Translations under genes and position numbers: made by a program | Part shown: positions 51,232-54,903 of the stretch, piece by piece | Numbering within the stretch: the stretch's first letter is position 1 | Layout of the letters: each line of letters starts with the position of its first letter | DNA from: Rhodospirillales bacterium | GTDB lineage: Bacteria > Pseudomonadota > Alphaproteobacteria > Rhodospirillales > Shumkoniaceae | Length of the DNA stretch: 54,903 bases | NCBI GenBank assembly: GCA_014859895.1 | Contig: JACZKS010000060.1 | Coordinates: 1 to 54,903, forward strand | Direction of reading: 5' to 3' | The notes under the pieces: generated by a model | The model's database searches: none | The model's input: the letters and a program-made list of their open reading frames with translations, nothing else | What the model was told of the DNA's origin: nothing

Positions 51232-52550
51232 ACCGGCAGCCGCACGCGGGCGCGAAGCCCGCCGGTGGGGGCGTCGGCCAGTTCGATGTCGCCGCCGTGG
51301 CCGCGCACGATGTCGAGCGCGATGGCCAGTCCCAGGCCGCTGCCGCCGGTCTCTGGATTGCGCGAGTTGTCCAGCCGGAAGAACGGCTTGAAGACGTCTT
51401 CGCGTTTGTCGGCGGGAATGCCCGGCCCGTCGTCGTCGATGAGGATCTCGATGGCATCGGCCCGCCGGCCGGCGCGGATCCACACGTGCTTGGCGTAGCG
51501 CTGCGCATTGTCGATCAGGTTGGCGATGGCCCGCTTGAGCGCATTGGGCCTGAGCGGCATGGTGAAGGCGCCTTCGCAGTGAAGGTCGATTTGGCCGCCG
51601 TTGCGCCGGGCCTGCTCGGTGATTTCGGCCAGAAGGTCGGTCAGGTTGGCGAGCCTCGGCTGTTCGGTGCCCTCGCCGCGGGCGAACGCCAGATAGCCGT
51701 CCAGCATGTGCTCCATCTCGTCGACGTCGGTCCTGAGATCGCCAATGCCCTCGGCGTCGCCGCTCATCGCCAGTTGCAGCTTCATGCGGGTCAGCGGCGT
51801 GCGCAGATCATGCGACACCCCCGACAGCATGTCGGTGCGTTGGCTGATCTGGCGCAGGATGCGCTCGCGCATGGAAAGGAAGGCCAGGGTCGCCTGGCGC
51901 ACCTCGGTGGCGCCCTCCGGCTTGACGCGGACCATCTCGCGGCCCTTGCCGAAATTGTCGGCGGCGATGGCCAGGCGACGGATCGGCTTGACCTGGTTGC
52001 GCATGAAGATGGTGGCGACGCCGAACAGGATCATCGAGGTGCCGACCATCCACAGCACGAAAACGTAAACGGTTGAACTGAACAGCCGCTTGCGCGGGAC
52101 GATCACCTCGAGCACGCCGGCGGGCAGCTGGATGCTCACCATGTAAAACCGCTCGAGCGATTCGCTGTCGATTTGGAACGGCCGACCCACCTGCTCGCGC
52201 AAGGCGTCGATCAGGGCGCGTTCGGTCAGCCCCTGGGGATGGACCGGCTCGTTGGGCAGGATGCCTTTTTCCTGCAGCGCGACGGCAAGCTCCATGTGAT
52301 CGGCCGCCAGCCCGAAGACCCAGGCGCGGTCTTCCGGGTCCGGGAATTGGCGGAGCAGCGTGATCACCGAGCCGATGTCGCCGGCCACGCCGCGCGCGAG
52401 GCGCACCGATACCTTGTCCCAGTGGCTTTCATAGAAGATGACGGCCGACACCAACTGCAGCAGCACCAGCGGTGTGACGATGATCATCAGCGAACGGCCC
52501 AGGAGGCTACGCGGCAGAAGGTGCTTGGCGGTGTTGGTCAGGAACCCCAT
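51228..52550 (-). CDS. two-component sensor histidine kinase (EnvZ-like)
   Basis: A 440-residue kinase with two membrane helices (about 19-40 and 159-182) enclosing a periplasmic sensor of ~120 residues. A HAMP-like linker follows, then the H-box with H247 in SGVSHDLRTPL, and an ATP domain with N-box NLIDNAQRYA, DDDGPGIP, VFKPFFRLD and GGSGLGLAIA. Its length and layout match EnvZ-type osmosensors. It follows the response regulator gene by 6 nt. Confidence 0.94.
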   Translation of the reverse strand: MGFLTNTAKHLLPRSLLGRSLMIIVTPLVLLQLVSAVIFYESHWDKVSVRLARGVAGDIGSVITLLRQFPDPEDRAWVFGLAADHMELAVALQEKGILPNEPVHPQGLTERALIDALREQVGRPFQIDSESLERFYMVSIQLPAGVLEVIVPRKRLFSSTVYVFVLWMVGTSMILFGVATIFMRNQVKPIRRLAIAADNFGKGREMVRVKPEGATEVRQATLAFLSMRERILRQISQRTDMLSGVSHDLRTPLTRMKLQLAMSGDAEGIGDLRTDVDEMEHMLDGYLAFARGEGTEQPRLANLTDLLAEITEQARRNGGQIDLHCEGAFTMPLRPNALKRAIANLIDNAQRYAKHVWIRAGRRADAIEILIDDDGPGIPADKREDVFKPFFRLDNSRNPETGGSGLGLAIALDIVRGHGGDIELADAPTGGLRARVRLPV

Positions 52551-52556
52551 CTGGCG

Positions 52557-53249
52557 TCAATCCGGGCGCAATACGTAGCCCCGCCCTCGCACCGTCTGGA
52601 GATAGCGGGGGAAACGGGGATCGGGTTCGATCTTGCGGCGAAGCCTCGTCACCTGCACGTCGATGGCGCGGCCGCCGCCGCTGGCGCCGGTGCGCGCGAT
52701 CAACTCCTCGCGGCTGAGGATGCCTCCCGGCGTTTCGGCCAGCGCGTTGAGCAGGGCCGCCTCGATCGAGGTCAGGCGGATGTCGCGGCCCTTGCGGCTC
52801 AGCCGTTCGCGCTTGGGATCGTACGTCGCCTCGCCCATGCGGATTTCTTCAAGGGTTTCGGCGGGCGCCGGCTGCGGTACCCGGCGCAGGATGCTGCGCA
52901 GGCGCAGCAGAAGCTCGCGCGGCTCGAACGGCTTGGAGAGATAATCGTCGGCGCCGCGCTCCAGCCCGGCGATGCGGTGCTCGGCTTCGCCCATCGCGGT
53001 CAGCATGAGGATCGGCACGGCGCTGCGCGTTCTCAGGTCGGCGGCGAAATCGAGGCCGTTTTCACCGGGCATCATGAGGTCCAGCACGATCAAATCGAAG
53101 GCCAGCGCGGCCAGCCGCTCGCGGGCGTCGGCGGCGTCCTTGGCGGTCGACACACGAAAGCCGTTCTCGCTCAGGAACTTCTGGAGAAGCCCCCGCAGCC
53201 GGGTATCGTCGTCCACCACCAGGACATGCGGAAGATCGTCGCTCGCCAC
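52557..53249 (-). CDS. OmpR-family response regulator
   Basis: A 230-residue regulator with an N-terminal receiver (acidic VVDDD, phospho-acceptor D57 in LIVLDLMMPG, K106 in LSKPFEP). The C-terminal winged helix has SREELIARTG...AIDVQVTRLRRKIEPDP and the ending TVRGRGYVLRPD. It pairs with the sensor kinase downstream. The targets are not visible. Confidence 0.95.
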   Translation of the reverse strand: MASDDLPHVLVVDDDTRLRGLLQKFLSENGFRVSTAKDAADARERLAALAFDLIVLDLMMPGENGLDFAADLRTRSAVPILMLTAMGEAEHRIAGLERGADDYLSKPFEPRELLLRLRSILRRVPQPAPAETLEEIRMGEATYDPKRERLSRKGRDIRLTSIEAALLNALAETPGGILSREELIARTGASGGGRAIDVQVTRLRRKIEPDPRFPRYLQTVRGRGYVLRPD

Positions 53250-53406
53250 CGACCCGCCCCAATTTTCCGTTCTCTCACTGCCCGCTCGGGCCGCAGCTAG
53301 ACTAGCACAACCGCGGGGAGTCGCGTCAAAGGAAGCGCATGCCGGGCGATTCCCACGACGGGGCGCCGTCTGCTATCTTGAGGCCCGTCGTTGCCGGAGC
53401 ATCGCC

Positions 53407-54414
53407 ATGCCGTCTGCCATTCCCATGCGCGCCATGGTTCTCGACGCCGCGGGCTCGCCGCTCGACCTGCGCCAGGTGGCGCGCCCCGAGCCGGCGGCCG
53501 GCCATATCCTGGTTCGGGTCGCCGCCTGCGGGGTCTGCCGTACCGATCTGCACGTCGTCGACGGCGAATTGACCGACCCGAAACTGCCCCTCATCCCGGG
53601 CCACGAGATCATCGGGCGGGTGGCGGCGCTGGGCTTAGGCGTCGAGCGGTTCGCCGAAGGCCAGCGAGTGGGCATTCCCTGGCTGGGCTTCAGTTGCGGC
53701 ACCTGCCGCTACTGCCGGGAAGGCCGCGAGAATCTGTGCCGGGCCGCGCGCTACACCGGCTATCAGCTGGATGGCGGCTATGCCGACTACGTGGTGGCCG
53801 ACCAGCGCTATGCATTCCCCATCGGCGGCGGCTATTCGGATGCCGAGGCGGCGCCCTTGATGTGCGCGGGGCTCATCGGACACCGCTCGCTGCGCATGGC
53901 CGGCGACCCGGCCCGCCTTGGCCTTTACGGCTTCGGTGCCGCCGCCCACATCGTCGCCCAGGTGGCGTGTTTCGAGGGCCGCCAGGTGTTCGCCTTCACG
54001 CGGCCGGGTGACGACGTGGCCCAGGCCTTCGCCCTGAAGCTGGGCGCGGTATGGGCCGGGCCGTCCGATGCGCCGCCGCCCGCACCGCTCGACGCCGCCA
54101 TCCTGTTTGCTCCCATCGGCGCCCTGGTGCCGGCGGCGCTCGCCGCCGTGCGGCCGGGCGGCCGGGTGGTGTGCGCCGGCATTTACATGACCGATATCCC
54201 GCGCTTTCCGTACCGGCTTCTGTGGGAAGAGCGCGAGATCGTCTCGGTGGCCAACCTGACGCGCCGCGACGGCGAGGACTTCCTGGCGCTCGCCCCCAAG
54301 GTGCCGGTGCGTACCACCGTCGAATGCTTTCCCCTGGAGCAGGCCAACGAGGCGCTGGCGTGCTTACGCAATGGCCACGTCCATGGCGCCGCGGTCTTGA
54401 TGACCGGGGCTTAA
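53407..54414 (+). CDS. zinc-dependent alcohol dehydrogenase family protein
   Basis: A 335-residue MDR enzyme. Catalytic-zinc residues are C44 in CGVCRTDLH and H66-E67 in PGHEIIG, with a further Cys in LMCAG. The structural-zinc cysteines are C97, C100, C103 and C111 (CGTCRYCREGRENLC). The NAD(P) motif is GLYGFGAAAH. The start ATG 53407 has GGAG 7 nt upstream. It resembles AdhA-like alcohol/aldehyde reductases. It stands alone, convergent with the MarR gene. Confidence 0.92.
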   Translation: MPSAIPMRAMVLDAAGSPLDLRQVARPEPAAGHILVRVAACGVCRTDLHVVDGELTDPKLPLIPGHEIIGRVAALGLGVERFAEGQRVGIPWLGFSCGTCRYCREGRENLCRAARYTGYQLDGGYADYVVADQRYAFPIGGGYSDAEAAPLMCAGLIGHRSLRMAGDPARLGLYGFGAAAHIVAQVACFEGRQVFAFTRPGDDVAQAFALKLGAVWAGPSDAPPPAPLDAAILFAPIGALVPAALAAVRPGGRVVCAGIYMTDIPRFPYRLLWEEREIVSVANLTRRDGEDFLALAPKVPVRTTVECFPLEQANEALACLRNGHVHGAAVLMTGA

Positions 54415-54424
54415 GCCGGGCGGA

Positions 54425-54898
54425 TCAAAGGGGGGCGAGGTCGAGCCGCTCGATGCGGTGGCGGTCCTCGGGGTTGATGATGGCGCGCAACACGCTGCGG
54501 AACTCGCGGGCTGTGCCGGCCCCGGCCTCGCCGTAGGCGCTGGCGATACGCCGGGCCTGCAGCGTGGTCAGCGTGGCTTCCAGTTCGCGGCCCTTCTCCG
54601 TCAGGTGGAGCAGGCGGTGCCGGCGGTCGTGGGGGTTGGTCTTCTGGATGACGAAGCCTTCGTGCAGCAGTTGGTTCAGCACCCTTCCCAGGCTCTGCTT
54701 GGTGATCTTGAGGATGCCCAGCAGATGACTGACGGTGGCGCCCGGATGGCGGCCGACGAAATAGATGACCCGGTGATGGGCGCGGCCGAACCCATAGCGC
54801 GCCAGGATGGCGTCGGCCTCCGCGGTGAAGTCGCGGTAGGCGTAGAACAGAAGCTCGATGGCCTGGCGCAACTCGGCCTCGCTGAGCGAGGGGTCCAC
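54425..54898 (-). CDS. MarR-family transcriptional regulator (start near window edge)
   Basis: A winged-helix regulator of about 157 residues. The recognition region is GATVSHLLGILKITKQSLGRV, and the wing contains NPHDRRHRLLHLTEKG. The GTG at 54898 is 6 nt from the window end, so the true start may lie outside. It is convergent with the dehydrogenase (10 nt gap). Confidence 0.88.
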   Translation of the reverse strand: MDPSLSEAELRQAIELLFYAYRDFTAEADAILARYGFGRAHHRVIYFVGRHPGATVSHLLGILKITKQSLGRVLNQLLHEGFVIQKTNPHDRRHRLLHLTEKGRELEATLTTLQARRIASAYGEAGAGTAREFRSVLRAIINPEDRHRIERLDLAPL

Positions 54899-54903
54899 GG
54901 GGG

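Noticed and set aside
1-54903. CRISPR array, tRNA or rRNA genes
   Set aside because: No regularly spaced direct repeats and no cloverleaf or rRNA-like sequence noticed in the intergenic regions.

Overview
The window reads as a piece of a GC-rich alphaproteobacterial chromosome, most likely from the Rhodospirillales (Magnetospirillum/Telmatospirillum-like). This is inferred from several things: a petABC cytochrome bc1 operon, the gene orders prs-rplY-pth-ychF and lgt-methyltransferase-pgeF, a UbiK/BMFP protein, an NDUFAF7-type methyltransferase, several DUF1127 proteins, and strong third-position GC that produces long antisense shadow ORFs. I see no transposase, integrase, phage gene, CRISPR array, rRNA or tRNA.

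Layout. 1-0.8 kb: 3' end of a chemoreceptor. 0.8-7.5 kb (minus): MoxR ATPase, DUF58, BatA/DUF4159 and a VWA/amidotransferase-like membrane protein, a classical MoxR/BatA-type operon. 7.5-10.3 kb (plus): DUF1285, Nudix CoA pyrophosphatase, a small membrane protein and CCA-adding enzyme. 10.3-12.6 kb (minus): hemF, trmL, a short CDF-like transporter and its ArsR/SmtB regulator with an operator-like upstream region. 12.8-15.4 kb: petABC. 15.4-18.1 kb: an MFS transporter, a small c-type cytochrome and MTA phosphorylase.

18.3-31 kb is the accessory and most unusual part. It is a run of predicted secreted or outer-membrane proteins: a lipoprotein with a C-terminal trypsin-like protease domain, a TraT-like lipoprotein, and then a three-gene module present twice in tandem. 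The module is lipoprotein A (Ser/Asp-rich tail), a ~1000-residue secreted protein B (unknown N-terminal region, long helical stretch, ricin-type beta-trefoil-like C-terminus), and lipoprotein C (MliC/PliC lysozyme-inhibitor-like). The duplication left a scar: a broken copy of the 3' end of the downstream dienelactone-hydrolase-like gene lies between the two modules. No described system known to me matches A-B-C; I suggest an envelope or host-interaction role.

31-34.5 kb (minus): ychF, pth, rplY, prs. 34.9-40.7 kb (plus): a binding-protein-dependent ABC importer (binding protein, ATPase, fused permease with an unusual insert) followed by a gamma-glutamyltransferase-family enzyme without a signal peptide. 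41-43.7 kb: three DUF1127 genes, interrupted by a TSUP transporter. Each DUF1127 gene is preceded by the same inverted repeat, TCCGTGG...CCACGGA, whose 3' arm contains the Shine-Dalgarno sequence, with a 27-29-nt loop and 6 nt from Shine-Dalgarno to ATG. This looks like a shared translational riboregulator and is the second strong candidate for something undescribed.

43.7-48.5 kb (minus): a lipoprotein, pgeF, NDUFAF7-like methyltransferase, lgt, hldD. 48.6-51.2 kb (plus): ubiK, YbjN, proC, TetR regulator. 51.2-53.2 kb (minus): an OmpR/EnvZ-like two-component system. 53.4-54.9 kb: a zinc alcohol dehydrogenase and a MarR regulator at the window edge. All functions are read from sequence motifs only; no database search was possible.
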